16,528 nucleotides of DNA from Bacillota bacterium. Its GTDB lineage: Bacteria > Bacillota > Clostridia > Acetivibrionales > DTU013. Location of the stretch: positions 1 through 16,528 of the forward strand of contig JAEYRF010000071.1 in the NCBI GenBank assembly GCA_023409615.1. Direction: 5' to 3'. Shown here in pieces: positions 1 to 7,231 of the stretch (within the stretch, counting starts at the first letter, position 1; each line of letters opens with the position of its first letter). A program made the translations under genes and the position numbers. The notes under the pieces were generated by a model that did no database searches, had not been told where the DNA came from, and was given only the letters and a program-made list of their open reading frames with translations.

Positions 1-56
1 CCTTGCTCGATACAATGGTACATAAAAACAGAAGCGTTTTCCTTTCTCTATGATAT

Positions 57-209
57 GGACATTATATCTGTCAATCTTTGGACAGGCAATACCATCAGCT
101 TACTGACATTTTGCGGCGGTACAAACATTTAAAGCATATTGAACGCTTATTAAAGAAACCTCAGGAACGTGTTGTTAGTTTTAATCTTCATAGGTTCATT
201 GAAGCATGA
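57..209 (+). pseudogene. Unrecognised 3' gene fragment
   Basis: A frame open from just after a TGA at 51-53 to the TGA at 207-209 encodes about 50 residues rich in basic and leucine residues (for example RRYKHLKHIERLLKKPQERV). It has no start codon with a ribosome site inside the window. A second frame (from position 1 to a TAA at about 129-131) overlaps it, so the two could be halves of one frameshifted gene whose 5' part lies outside the window. I do not recognise the family. It could equally be chance coding, so treat it as a weak remnant call. Confidence 0.2.
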
Positions 210-263
210 TCAGCCAAAAATCAGAAGGAGCATTGAAACAGTGTAATTATTATTTTAGTGACT

Positions 264-281
264 ATCGAGGAGGAGTAAATA
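264..281 (+). promoter_or_regulatory. Strong ribosome binding site for the GNAT gene
   Basis: A GAGGAGGAG stretch lies about 7 bases before the ATG at 282, which fixes that start. No convincing promoter was seen in the roughly 70 bases upstream; a TTGAAA at 233-238 has no matching -10 at the right distance. Confidence 0.6.
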
Positions 282-1106
282 ATGAATAAATTAATAATCA
301 GGCGGGAAACACCTGCTGATTTCAAAGCGGTAGAACATCTGACAATGAGGGCATTTTGGAATATTCATGGCCCGGGATGCAATGAAAATCTTCTTGTCAG
401 AAAGATCAGACAGTCGCAGGATTACTTGCCAAATATCAGTCGAGTTGCTGAATTGAATGGAAAAGTAGTTGGTGCGATTTATTATACAAAAGCTAAAGTT
501 GTTGAGGATAAGATAGAGCATGATGTAGTTACATTCGGGCCATTATCAGTAGAACCAACTTTGCAGAATTCCGGTGTCGGAAAAGATTTGCTTGAGGAGA
601 CAATTCAATTAGCCAAAGAGGCTGGCTATTCCGGAATTATTATTACCGGAGAACCTACATACTACCCCAAAAGAGGCTTTATGACTTGTGATAGGTTTGG
701 TATTACTGATGCTGAAGGTAAAAATTACGATGCGTTGATGTGCTTGCCGCTTAATAAGGAATTGTTCAATGCAGTTCATGGCAGACTTTTAGAAAGTCCT
801 GTATTTCATGAATGTGATAATGATGATGAAATAAAGCAGCTTGAGGCAGATTATCCTGCATATCGCAAGGTAAAAATCAAAGACGGTTTTTTGATGCTTT
901 TGGATAAGCGGTTGGGAGTCATTGAAGCAGTGGACGGAGACATTTATTATGTAAAATTTTGGGAATTGACAATTCCGGCGAAGCTAAGCAAGGAATATAA
1001 TAAAGATTCTGCCGGACCGAATGCAGGAGATGATGTTATCTTCGTTTGGAATAGTGGTGACAAATCGGAAATCACCTCTGTATGTAAGAACATGTTGGAA
1101 GAGTAA
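282..1106 (+). CDS. YhbS-like GNAT-family N-acetyltransferase
   Basis: This 274-residue cytoplasmic protein is a probable acetyl-CoA-dependent N-acetyltransferase of the GCN5 family. The N-terminal strand-helix (IIRRETPADF, residues 5-14) is typical. The GPLSVEP strand at 86-92 leads into the acetyl-CoA pyrophosphate loop Q95-x-x-G-V-G100-K, and the YYPKRGF segment at 127-133 matches the YhbS subgroup (COG3153). The GNAT fold ends near residue 165. The remaining 110 residues are an extra acidic C-terminal region I do not recognise, making it longer than ordinary YhbS proteins (about 170 residues). The substrate cannot be told from sequence. It is convergent with the AraC-type gene downstream and has no operon partner in view. 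The start is supported by a strong GGAGGAG site. Confidence 0.8.
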   Translation: MNKLIIRRETPADFKAVEHLTMRAFWNIHGPGCNENLLVRKIRQSQDYLPNISRVAELNGKVVGAIYYTKAKVVEDKIEHDVVTFGPLSVEPTLQNSGVGKDLLEETIQLAKEAGYSGIIITGEPTYYPKRGFMTCDRFGITDAEGKNYDALMCLPLNKELFNAVHGRLLESPVFHECDNDDEIKQLEADYPAYRKVKIKDGFLMLLDKRLGVIEAVDGDIYYVKFWELTIPAKLSKEYNKDSAGPNAGDDVIFVWNSGDKSEITSVCKNMLEE

Positions 1107-1215
1107 TTTATGATAAGAAGCGTCAAGTATTCATCAGTTCAATGATGTAATATATCGTTGTATGCTGTTTTAACTTATAACACGAAAGATAATACTATCC
1201 CTAACAGTTCATTTT

Positions 1216-2106
1216 TCAAAGCAATGCAGGCAATTTGTGACTGTATATCTGGCGATAACTTTGAGGTGATTGGCCTACTATTTTTTTAAAGGCTATTGAA
1301 AAATAATATGGATTACTGAATCCCAGCGAAGAGCTGATCATGTTAATCTTTGCCGGAGATGTTTCTAAAAGCTCACAGGCTTTCTGAATCTTTAATCGAT
1401 TAAAGTAATCAATAGGGGTATACCCGGTTTTACTTCTAAACAGCCGAACAAAATGGTACTTGGATATATTTGCGTAAATGGACAACTGATCGAGCGATAA
1501 GTTATCATTTATATTGTCCAGCATATACGTGATCATCTTTTCCATATTCATATCTTCTGCTTTACTTAAAAACTTGTTCATGGATAAGCTGTTAATATAG
1601 CTCAAAATATTGTTGAGATAAGAAGTGGCGAAAATCAAGTTGCTCTGCGTATAACCTGTCTTTAGAATATTAAAGATATCCTGCAGCCAGGATAGAATTT
1701 TTGTATTCTCTCCTATATGAAGAATAGGTGAGTCAATAGTGAGTCCCAATATTGTCATGTAAGAATTTGCATTTTTGCCTCTAAAATGAATCCAGTATTT
1801 AGTCCAGGGAGATTTGTCATCTGCCCCATAGGAGTGTAAAATATTTGGAGGGCATACAAAGATATCTCCTTTTTTTATAGTCCAATGCTTTCCGCCTAGA
1901 TGAAGCCAACCCATGCCATCAACGCAATAAATTAAAACATGGTCTTCAAGAACTCTATTGTTTACAATATGACCGTATGCCTTCACATAACAGCCTGCCC
2001 AGGAAAGCAAAAGATGAGACAAAATATCATTTTGAGACTCTCTTTCTATAATATCAGCCGGGGTATAAAAAGACATCTTTTCGTAAAAATTAGTATTTAC
2101 AGCCAT
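1216..2106 (-). CDS. AraC-family transcriptional regulator (cupin + HTH)
   Basis: This 296-residue regulator probably senses a sugar and controls the divergent glycosidase gene. The N-terminal half is a cupin-type ligand-binding domain (G66-W-L-H-L, then KKGDIFVCPPNILHSY at 78-93). The C-terminal 100 residues form the AraC double helix-turn-helix: first HTH about 203-226 (LSLDQLSIYANISKYHFVRL), second about 252-275, followed by the usual GQSPQSYR tail at 278-285. I chose the ATG at 2106 because GGAGG on the minus strand (2115-2119) sits 8 bases upstream; a longer reading from a TTG at 2124 would place that site inside the gene. Its -35/-10 elements overlap the putative operator shared with the neighbouring gene, so autoregulation is likely. 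The specific inducer is unknown. Confidence 0.88.
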   Translation of the reverse strand: MAVNTNFYEKMSFYTPADIIERESQNDILSHLLLSWAGCYVKAYGHIVNNRVLEDHVLIYCVDGMGWLHLGGKHWTIKKGDIFVCPPNILHSYGADDKSPWTKYWIHFRGKNANSYMTILGLTIDSPILHIGENTKILSWLQDIFNILKTGYTQSNLIFATSYLNNILSYINSLSMNKFLSKAEDMNMEKMITYMLDNINDNLSLDQLSIYANISKYHFVRLFRSKTGYTPIDYFNRLKIQKACELLETSPAKINMISSSLGFSNPYYFSIAFKKIVGQSPQSYRQIYSHKLPALL

Positions 2107-2147
2107 TGCGGGTACCTCCATCAAACGGCAAATGCAACTCGGATAAT

Positions 2148-2177
2148 AGCAATATATTATATCAGTCTGAGCAATAT
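2148..2177 (+). promoter_or_regulatory. Putative AraC-type operator (two direct half-sites)
   Basis: AGCAATAT occurs at 2148-2155 and again at 2170-2177, with starts 22 bp apart (about two helical turns), like the tandem half-sites bound by AraC-family dimers. The second copy lies within the perfect palindrome GCAATATTGC (2171-2180). Occupancy would cover the regulator's own promoter and sit upstream of the glycosidase -10. The role is inferred from spacing and position. Confidence 0.38.
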
Positions 2178-2182
2178 TGCAA
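2154..2182 (-). promoter_or_regulatory. Probable promoter of the AraC-type regulator
   Basis: Read on the minus strand, a -35 TTGCAA (2177-2182) is followed after 17 bases by a -10 TAATAT (2154-2159). This is a good sigma-A match about 48 bases ahead of the regulator's start codon. It overlaps the AGCAATAT half-sites described separately. Confidence 0.5.
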
Positions 2183-2206
2183 ATTCCATTTTACATGTAA
2201 CAGTTT

Positions 2207-2212
2207 TATAAT
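2207..2212 (+). promoter_or_regulatory. Candidate -10 box of the glycosidase promoter
   Basis: A perfect TATAAT lies about 107 bases before the glycosidase start. The hexamer 17 bases upstream (TTCCAT, 2184-2189) is a poor -35, which fits a promoter that needs an activator such as the adjacent AraC-type protein. A second TATAAT at 2230-2235 has no -35 either. Confidence 0.35.
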
Positions 2213-2274
2213 AAGCGTAGATATCAGAATATAATGCAAGAAATAGCAAAAGGATCAAGAATCTTTGCACGTAT

Positions 2275-2297
2275 ATTGAACGAACCAAGTTCGCAAT
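2275..2297 (+). promoter_or_regulatory. Leader hairpin just before the glycosidase RBS
   Basis: CGAAC (2281-2285) and GTTCG (2289-2293) pair around a 3-base loop. ATTG (2275-2278) and CAAT (2294-2297) extend the stem past a two-base bulge. It ends 6 bases before the AAGGAG ribosome site (about 2304-2309) and could be an extra operator or a 5' UTR stem; nothing in the sequence decides between these. Confidence 0.3.
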
Positions 2298-2318
2298 TAT
2301 TATTAAGGAGATGTCTCT

Positions 2319-5300
2319 ATGAATCAATATCAAAAATTTCATACAAAGAATGACTGGGAGAACATAGACGTTACGTCTATTAACAGAGAGCAGTCCCATT
2401 CACAATGGGGGGCTTATGAAAACGCAGAGCAAGCCGGATCATGCAATCAGACTATTTCAAAATGGACGAAATGCCTGGATGGATCCTGGAAATTTGCATA
2501 TTACTCGAAGCCTGCTATGGTAGACCCATTCTGGAAGCCCGGATACGATCACTCTGACTGGAAGGAGATAATGGTACCGGGAAACTGGGAAACTCAAGGG
2601 TATGGAGAACCGATCTATACCAATACAATGTACCCATGGAATCATTACAGCAAGGATAAACATATTATCTATCCAAAAAACACAGAGGGGGTTCGCGGCT
2701 TACCAAATCCTCCATATATTCCGGAGGAGAATCCCACAGGATGTTACTTTAGAAAATTTAATGTCTCCAGTGACTGGATGGATAGGGAGATTTTTATTCA
2801 CTTCAAAGGCGTCGAAACAGTATACTATCTCTGGATTAACGGGAAAGAAGTTGGATACTCGCAGGATAGCAAGCTGCCCAGCGAATTTAACATTACTCCT
2901 TTTTTAAGTGAAGGTGAGAACACTATTGCAGTTCAGGTCATGCGGTTTGCTGACAGCACATATCTTGAAGATCAGGATTACTGGTATCTTTCGGGCATTT
3001 TTCGTTCTGTATATCTTTATGCAAAGCCCAAGGAAAGAATTGTTGATTGGAAAATAGATGCTATCCCGGATCTGCATTATGGCTTTGGTATGGTAAATGC
3101 TGATGTAGCTATAAACCGGTTTAATGGCTTTGCGAATTATAAGGTTAAATTGGATATTTTAGATATGGAAGATCAGTTATTGGCCAGCGGAACCTCTGAC
3201 ATAAACCCGCAGGCAGAATACAGAGTATACGAAAAACCTACTGCCAATACAGCAAGAATTCAGATTAAGGTGGAGGATATCAGACAGTGGACGCCTGAAA
3301 CGCCTGCTCTATACAAAGCGATTATGACATTGATCTCACCTGAGGGTGAAAACGTAGATTTTGAAAGCTGCAGAATAGGGTTTAAAAAAATAGAAATCGT
3401 GAACGGAGTTATTTTATTAAATGGAAAGAGGCTTATTGTCAGAGGGGTCAACCGGCATGAGCATGAAGCGCACGGAGGACGTACCGTGACAGTAGAGCAC
3501 ATGATAGATGAAATTAAGCTTATGAAAAGGCTGGGCATTAATTCTGTGAGAACCTGTCATTACCCTGATGATCCCATTTGGTATGATTTATGTGACGAGT
3601 GGGGGTTACTGCTTATTTGCGAATGCAATCTGGAAACCCATGGAGTGGAAGGGGCGCTAACTCACAACCCTGCTTGGGGAACAAATTTTTTAGAACGGGC
3701 TATTCGAATGGTGTTAACACATAAAAATCATCCGTCCATCTATTCCTGGTCTTTGGGAAATGAAAGCGGAGTTGGAGCAAATCATGCAGGCATGGCAGGC
3801 TGGATAAAGGAATATGATCCTACGCGTCTTTGCCAATATGAAGCAGGAAGGCCCGGAAAAAACATTTCGGATGTACGGGGTAATATGTATGCCCCTCAAA
3901 AGTATATCATGCATATGCTGACTGACACAAAAGATACTCGTCCGATCGTTCTGGTTGAATACCTGTATCAAATCCGCAATGCAGGCGGCGGCATGTATAA
4001 ATTCTATGATTTAGTTGAGAATTATGAACGGTTCCAGGGCGGTTATATCTGGGATTGGCAGGATAAGTGTCTGGTTGCAAGGACTGCTGAAGGGAAAGAG
4101 TATTTTGCTTATGGCGGAGATTTTGACAATAATGAGAAGCACTGGGAATGTCCATACTTTATGACCAATAATGGTATTGTTCTGCCGGATCTCACCATAA
4201 AGCCGGTGGCATTGGAAGTTAAGCACATTTACTGTCCTATTATTTTTGAGGAAATAAGTTCTGAAAATCCCTGGATTTTAGATGAGAATAATGGGAAATA
4301 TCGCATAAAGAATCGTAATTTGGTTTTAGACACAAAGAACTATGAGGTATCCTATGCCATTAGAGAAAATGGTTATATCGTTAAAACCGGTTTACTTGAG
4401 CTTCCTTATCTAAAAGCGGGAGAAGAAACTATGATTTCATTCTCTGCAGATTTGGAAAAGAAGGTGAATGCGGAATATCATGTAGAATTCTCCGTTAAAT
4501 ATGCTATAGATACTTGTTTTGCACAGGCTGGTTATGAATTGGCTTGTTATCAGTTTAGACTGGACGGCGGAGAGAATCAGTATAACCTTAATGCTGCTGA
4601 TGATTTACAAGATATTGTTGATATAAAAGAACAGGAAAAACTACTTAAGGTAGAGGGAACTGATTTTGAGGTCACTTTTGATAAAACGACAGGCGCCATC
4701 AATTCCTATTTGAAAAAGGGCGTGGAATACATTGCAAATGGGCCTGTAGAGTGTTTCACCAGACCATGGTCGGGAATAGACGCAGAAGATGGCTGGGGAT
4801 TGTATTCTGTTTGGGATGTATTTAGTGACAAAAATACAATACCGGCATTATTAAAATTCAAAGCTGAGTCTTTAGGAAATACAAAAGCAGTGATAGAAAC
4901 TATAAGGGAGGTTAAGTTCACGTGCAACTCTTATGGAATATTGATATTCACAGCTTATACTATCAGTGGAGACGGGAAAATCAAAGTTCAAACAACATTC
5001 AATATAGCTTCCTCTCTGCAGCATCTTCCGAGAGTGGGTGTGGAAATGGTTCTGCCTGAAGGCTTTGAGACACTCGAGTATTATGGGCGCGGTCCGGCGG
5101 AAAATTATAGAGACAGAAAACATTCAGCAAAGCTGGGAGTGTTTAAAAACAATATTGAAAATGAACATTTTGCTTTTATACCTCCTTCAGAAAACGGCGG
5201 ACATGAGGAAACACGCTGGTTAACATTAACGAATGGTGAAGGCAGAGCAATAAAAATAACTTCGCCCGTTCCCATCCATTTTGATGTACACCACAATACC

Positions 5301-5483
5301 ATTGAGGATTACAAAAATACGAAACACGAACATGAACTAATTCGAAGGAAAGAATGTTATTTGCATATTGATGCTGCTCACAGCGGTATTGGCAGTGATA
5401 TGGGCTGGAGCACCGTCCTGCCGGATAGCGAAAGGGTGAAAGCACAAAACTATATGATGGAATTTACGATTTGCGCAGAATAA
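2319..5483 (+). CDS. lacZ: GH2 beta-galactosidase-like glycoside hydrolase (LacZ type)
   Basis: This 1054-residue cytoplasmic enzyme (no signal peptide) has the full LacZ layout: jelly-roll domain about 45-235 (conserved VPGNWETQGYGEPIYTN), immunoglobulin-like domain about 240-355, TIM barrel about 357-645, then two beta domains including the C-terminal Bgal_small region. Barrel signatures include GVNRHEH (376-382), the ETHG metal-site segment (E439), acid/base E482 in GNESG, nucleophile E547 in VEY, and WDW (578-580). The family hydrolyses terminal beta-galactosides by a retaining mechanism. Odd points: the usual E-Y-x-H-x-M-G-N around the nucleophile reads E-Y-L-Y-Q-I-R-N, so the histidine that contacts the galactose 6-hydroxyl in E. 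coli LacZ is Tyr550, and GNESGHGANH has Val for the first His. Substrate preference may therefore differ from lactose. The start follows AAGGAG by about 9 bases. It is transcribed alone, divergent from its likely AraC-type regulator. Confidence 0.88.
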   Translation: MNQYQKFHTKNDWENIDVTSINREQSHSQWGAYENAEQAGSCNQTISKWTKCLDGSWKFAYYSKPAMVDPFWKPGYDHSDWKEIMVPGNWETQGYGEPIYTNTMYPWNHYSKDKHIIYPKNTEGVRGLPNPPYIPEENPTGCYFRKFNVSSDWMDREIFIHFKGVETVYYLWINGKEVGYSQDSKLPSEFNITPFLSEGENTIAVQVMRFADSTYLEDQDYWYLSGIFRSVYLYAKPKERIVDWKIDAIPDLHYGFGMVNADVAINRFNGFANYKVKLDILDMEDQLLASGTSDINPQAEYRVYEKPTANTARIQIKVEDIRQWTPETPALYKAIMTLISPEGENVDFESCRIGFKKIEIVNGVILLNGKRLIVRGVNRHEHEAHGGRTVTVEHMIDEIKLMKRLGINSVRTCHYPDDPIWYDLCDEWGLLLICECNLETHGVEGALTHNPAWGTNFLERAIRMVLTHKNHPSIYSWSLGNESGVGANHAGMAGWIKEYDPTRLCQYEAGRPGKNISDVRGNMYAPQKYIMHMLTDTKDTRPIVLVEYLYQIRNAGGGMYKFYDLVENYERFQGGYIWDWQDKCLVARTAEGKEYFAYGGDFDNNEKHWECPYFMTNNGIVLPDLTIKPVALEVKHIYCPIIFEEISSENPWILDENNGKYRIKNRNLVLDTKNYEVSYAIRENGYIVKTGLLELPYLKAGEETMISFSADLEKKVNAEYHVEFSVKYAIDTCFAQAGYELACYQFRLDGGENQYNLNAADDLQDIVDIKEQEKLLKVEGTDFEVTFDKTTGAINSYLKKGVEYIANGPVECFTRPWSGIDAEDGWGLYSVWDVFSDKNTIPALLKFKAESLGNTKAVIETIREVKFTCNSYGILIFTAYTISGDGKIKVQTTFNIASSLQHLPRVGVEMVLPEGFETLEYYGRGPAENYRDRKHSAKLGVFKNNIENEHFAFIPPSENGGHEETRWLTLTNGEGRAIKITSPVPIHFDVHHNTIEDYKNTKHEHELIRRKECYLHIDAAHSGIGSDMGWSTVLPDSERVKAQNYMMEFTICAE

Positions 5484-5490
5484 AATAGAC

Positions 5491-5524
5491 AGCAGCACAG
5501 AGTATTTTTAGCTGTGCTGCTTTT
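5491..5524 (+). terminator. Rho-independent terminator after the glycosidase
   Basis: A perfect 10-bp stem (AGCAGCACAG at 5491-5500, CTGTGCTGCT at 5512-5521) with an 11-base loop begins 8 bases after the stop codon and runs into TTTT. Confidence 0.85.
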
Positions 5525-5695
5525 GTATGCTAATTGAAACTAAAGGGGGGGGATACCCCCGGTAAAGGATTATTCAGTGACATATGAGATAATAGACCTT
5601 GAACCTTAAATCCCGAAAAGTATTACACAAAAAGTGTATGGCATATAGTTAACAGAAAACATTTCCTCAATGGGGCTGTTTTTTAGAAGGAGTAA
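5525..5695. other. Intergenic stretch with G8 run and small hairpins
   Basis: No gene is seen here. An eight-G run (5545-5552) followed by ATA and five Cs (5556-5560) can fold into a tight GC hairpin. Further on, AACAG and CTGTT flank a short segment that ends in six Ts (about 5650-5683), a weak attenuator-like shape just ahead of the small reading frame at 5696. Neither element has enough support to name. Confidence 0.3.
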
Positions 5696-5755
5696 ATGCT
5701 AATAAAGAAGTTACTGTCGTTTCTTGAGGATATTTCTAAGAGTGATATTATTTAA
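5696..5755 (+). CDS. Very small ORF or 5' gene remnant with a strong RBS
   Basis: A 19-codon frame (MLIKKLLSFLEDISKSDII) starts at an ATG preceded by GAAGGAG, ending about 5 bases upstream. The peptide would be a short amphipathic helix. It ends at a TAA immediately before the hairpin that closes the convergent gene. It may be a true small protein, a leader peptide, or the preserved front end of a gene lost when the neighbouring region was inserted. No family is recognised. Confidence 0.25.
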   Translation: MLIKKLLSFLEDISKSDII

Positions 5756-5772
5756 AGTGCGGCGTAGCACTT
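5755..5772 (-). terminator. Hairpin at the 3' end of the DUF6998-like gene
   Basis: AAGTGC (5755-5760) and GCACTT (5767-5772) form a perfect 6-bp stem with a 6-base loop, directly abutting the stop codon of the minus-strand gene. On that strand it is followed by TTTAAATAA, a weak T-rich tail, so termination is plausible but not strong. Confidence 0.45.
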
Positions 5773-6357
5773 CTATGTTTTGGAGAATTCACTACCAATG
5801 CACTCACTCATGTTACTGGTTTCTCTAAACCTGAACAAATTTAGTAACTGTCTCTGGCTATCAGATACCGGTATTGATAGATTTTTCTGTACAGGATATA
5901 TTTCTGCACTTTCCCATGATTCTTTTTTGATACTGGTGGCAATGCCAATCTTTACTCCGCGTTTTACTAATTTTTCAACTAACTCCGCTGCATCAAAAAG
6001 GTAGACATGATAAATCTGCCAGGGACATACTGTTCCTTTTGAAGAAGCGGCATTGACCTTTGCACCAGTCAAAACTAGGTAATAATCAGGAAGATAGTCT
6101 GGAGTAATATCGAGTAAGCTCTGTTGCCTAGTGTACCATTTGATATTTACAGACTTCCCAGCAAGATTGCCATCAGTAAAGTAACCGTCGATACCTTTAG
6201 TACTTGCAGATTCTTGCAACTTTATGTTGAAGATTCTTGAGGCTATGTATTCTCCAGTATGACCGAGCATAGCAGGCCGGTTGGTAATTACGGAAATATC
6301 TTGCTCGATTATGTTTCTCTTTTTAATCAAATCAGCAAGCTGTAAAATATCTTCCAT
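5773..6357 (-). CDS. DUF6998-like protein, possible PD-(D/E)XK nuclease
   Basis: This is a 194-residue soluble protein. The start is the ATG at 6357, because GGAGG on the minus strand (6367-6371) lies 9 bases upstream; a longer frame from 6402 has no ribosome site. The core pattern is GHTGEYIASRIF (about 32-43), KGIDGYF (54-60), then SVNIKWY (69-75) and PDYYLVLTG (90-98). It resembles the uncharacterised DUF6998 group as I remember it. E36, D57 and the N71-x-K73 pair are spaced like a PD-(D/E)XK site in which Asn replaces the second acid, so a nuclease role is possible but unproved. It stands alone, convergent with a tiny ORF and divergent from the MNT-HEPN pair, at the left flank of the defence-like region. 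The family match is from memory and moderate. Confidence 0.55.
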   Translation of the reverse strand: MEDILQLADLIKKRNIIEQDISVITNRPAMLGHTGEYIASRIFNIKLQESASTKGIDGYFTDGNLAGKSVNIKWYTRQQSLLDITPDYLPDYYLVLTGAKVNAASSKGTVCPWQIYHVYLFDAAELVEKLVKRGVKIGIATSIKKESWESAEIYPVQKNLSIPVSDSQRQLLNLFRFRETSNMSECIGSEFSKT

Positions 6358-6432
6358 TGAATAATACCTCCGGTTCCATTCAGTAAGAATACAGTTATTC
6401 AAACTCCTAACTTACGAACTAATTACGGATTA

Positions 6433-6461
6433 AGTCTATCAACTATAAAGAATAATTACAA
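6433..6461 (-). promoter_or_regulatory. Weak candidate promoter for the DUF6998-like gene
   Basis: On the minus strand TTGTAA (6456-6461) and TAGACT (6433-6438) are separated by 17 bases, about 75 bases before the start codon. Each hexamer matches the consensus only partly. The rest of the gap between 6372 and 6569 is AT-rich and shows nothing else I can name. Confidence 0.28.
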
Positions 6462-6569
6462 CATATGGATGATTATTATTACACTTGAATATGGCATAAG
6501 AAAAGCACCCAGCCCCTATGAACTTCGGATTTGTTTAAAGAATTTGAGTTTATTTTGGTTATAAAAGAC

Positions 6570-6598
6570 TTGACAATAAACGTAATTATCAATAATAT
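6570..6598 (+). promoter_or_regulatory. Near-consensus promoter of the MNT-HEPN operon
   Basis: TTGACA (6570-6575) and TAATAT (6593-6598) are separated by exactly 17 bases, which is close to the ideal sigma-A promoter. It lies 70 bases before the MNT start codon. The -10 is embedded in the first of three 20-bp repeats. Confidence 0.75.
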
Positions 6599-6647
6599 GA
6601 ATATATAATCAATATAATGATAATAAAATCAATAAAATGATAAGTTA
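6588..6647 (+). repeat. Three 20-bp tandem repeats over the promoter (putative operator)
   Basis: Units begin at 6588, 6608 and 6628 with cores ATCAATAATATGA, ATCAATATAATGA and ATCAATAAAATGA. The last two share 16 of 17 bases (6607-6623 and 6627-6643). The exact 20-bp period puts the units on nearly the same face of the helix, and the first covers the -10 box. They would suit repression by the winged-helix domain of the downstream MNT protein. That binding is inferred. Confidence 0.55.
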
Positions 6648-6667
6648 TAAGAGAGAGAAGAATTTCT

Positions 6668-7231
6668 ATGAAAAGAAATGTGAACCCTAAGGATACATTA
6701 TATAATCGTGTGCCGCTGCAGATATTATCGTTTCTCACAAAACAAAGAGACGGCCAAAATATTTATGGAAAAAAGATTGCTGATGAATTGAGAATTAGTC
6801 AGGGAGGCACCAGTACAATCTTGAAACAATTCACAAGCCTCGGCATCCTCGAAGGTAAAGCTATCGGGAAGACGATAGTCTACAATATTGACTATAACTG
6901 CCCATTAGTAAAGTCTTTTAGAGTATTTGAAAATCTTCTCGAATTGAATGAGCTTGTAGAGAGCCTGAAACAGTACTGTCGTAAAATCATTCTTTTCGGA
7001 AGCTGTTCGAGAGGAGAAGATACTCATGATAGTGATATAGACATCTTTATTGTTACGGACAATGAGTTTACCGATACTATCCGAAAAAAAATAAGTGAAT
7101 ATTACAACGAGAGAGAGATTAAACCGGTTATATCCGATGCTCTTGAGTTGATTCAAATGGAGAAAAATGATAAGGTTTTCCTACAGGAAGTAAATAAGGG
7201 CATTGTTTTGTGGGGTGGGAAAGATGAGTAA
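6668..7231 (+). CDS. Winged-helix + MNT nucleotidyltransferase antitoxin (MntA-like)
   Basis: This 187-residue protein has two parts. Residues about 12-77 form a MarR/ArsR-like winged helix (ILSFLTKQ, then IADELRISQGGTSTILKQF and a wing ending in GKTIVYNI). Residues about 100-185 form a minimal nucleotidyltransferase: LFGSCSRGEDTHDSDIDIFI at 109-128 has the G111-S112 loop and the D123-x-D125 metal pair of the Pol-beta fold. In characterised MntA/HepT pairs the MNT protein neutralises the HEPN toxin by adding AMP to a tyrosine. The next gene overlaps it by 8 bp and is HEPN, which supports this role. The fused DNA-binding domain suggests that it also represses its own operon through the 20-bp repeats upstream. 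The RBS is GAGAGAAG, about 7 bases before the ATG. Confidence 0.82.
   Translation: MKRNVNPKDTLYNRVPLQILSFLTKQRDGQNIYGKKIADELRISQGGTSTILKQFTSLGILEGKAIGKTIVYNIDYNCPLVKSFRVFENLLELNELVESLKQYCRKIILFGSCSRGEDTHDSDIDIFIVTDNEFTDTIRKKISEYYNEREIKPVISDALELIQMEKNDKVFLQEVNKGIVLWGGKDE

Noticed and set aside
1107..1215. Terminator between the convergent GNAT and AraC-type genes
   Set aside because: Only a 5-bp CATCA/TGATG pair (1132-1147) was found, without a T-tract on either strand.
2107..2124. Longer start (TTG at 2124) for the AraC-type regulator
   Set aside because: The GGAGG ribosome site would then be inside the gene; the ATG at 2106 is at ideal distance from it.
5545..5560. Eight-G run followed by five Cs, considered as a phase-variation tract or terminator
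   Set aside because: It lies outside any reading frame or promoter spacer I can define and has no T-tract; a true terminator is already present upstream at 5491-5524.
6358..6402. Fifteen extra N-terminal residues on the DUF6998-like protein
   Set aside because: The GGAGG site at 6367-6371 lies within that extension and points to the ATG at 6357.
6588..6647. The 20-bp repeats as a CRISPR-like array
   Set aside because: The units abut with no spacers, are AT-rich and imperfect, and lie in a promoter; no cas genes are near.
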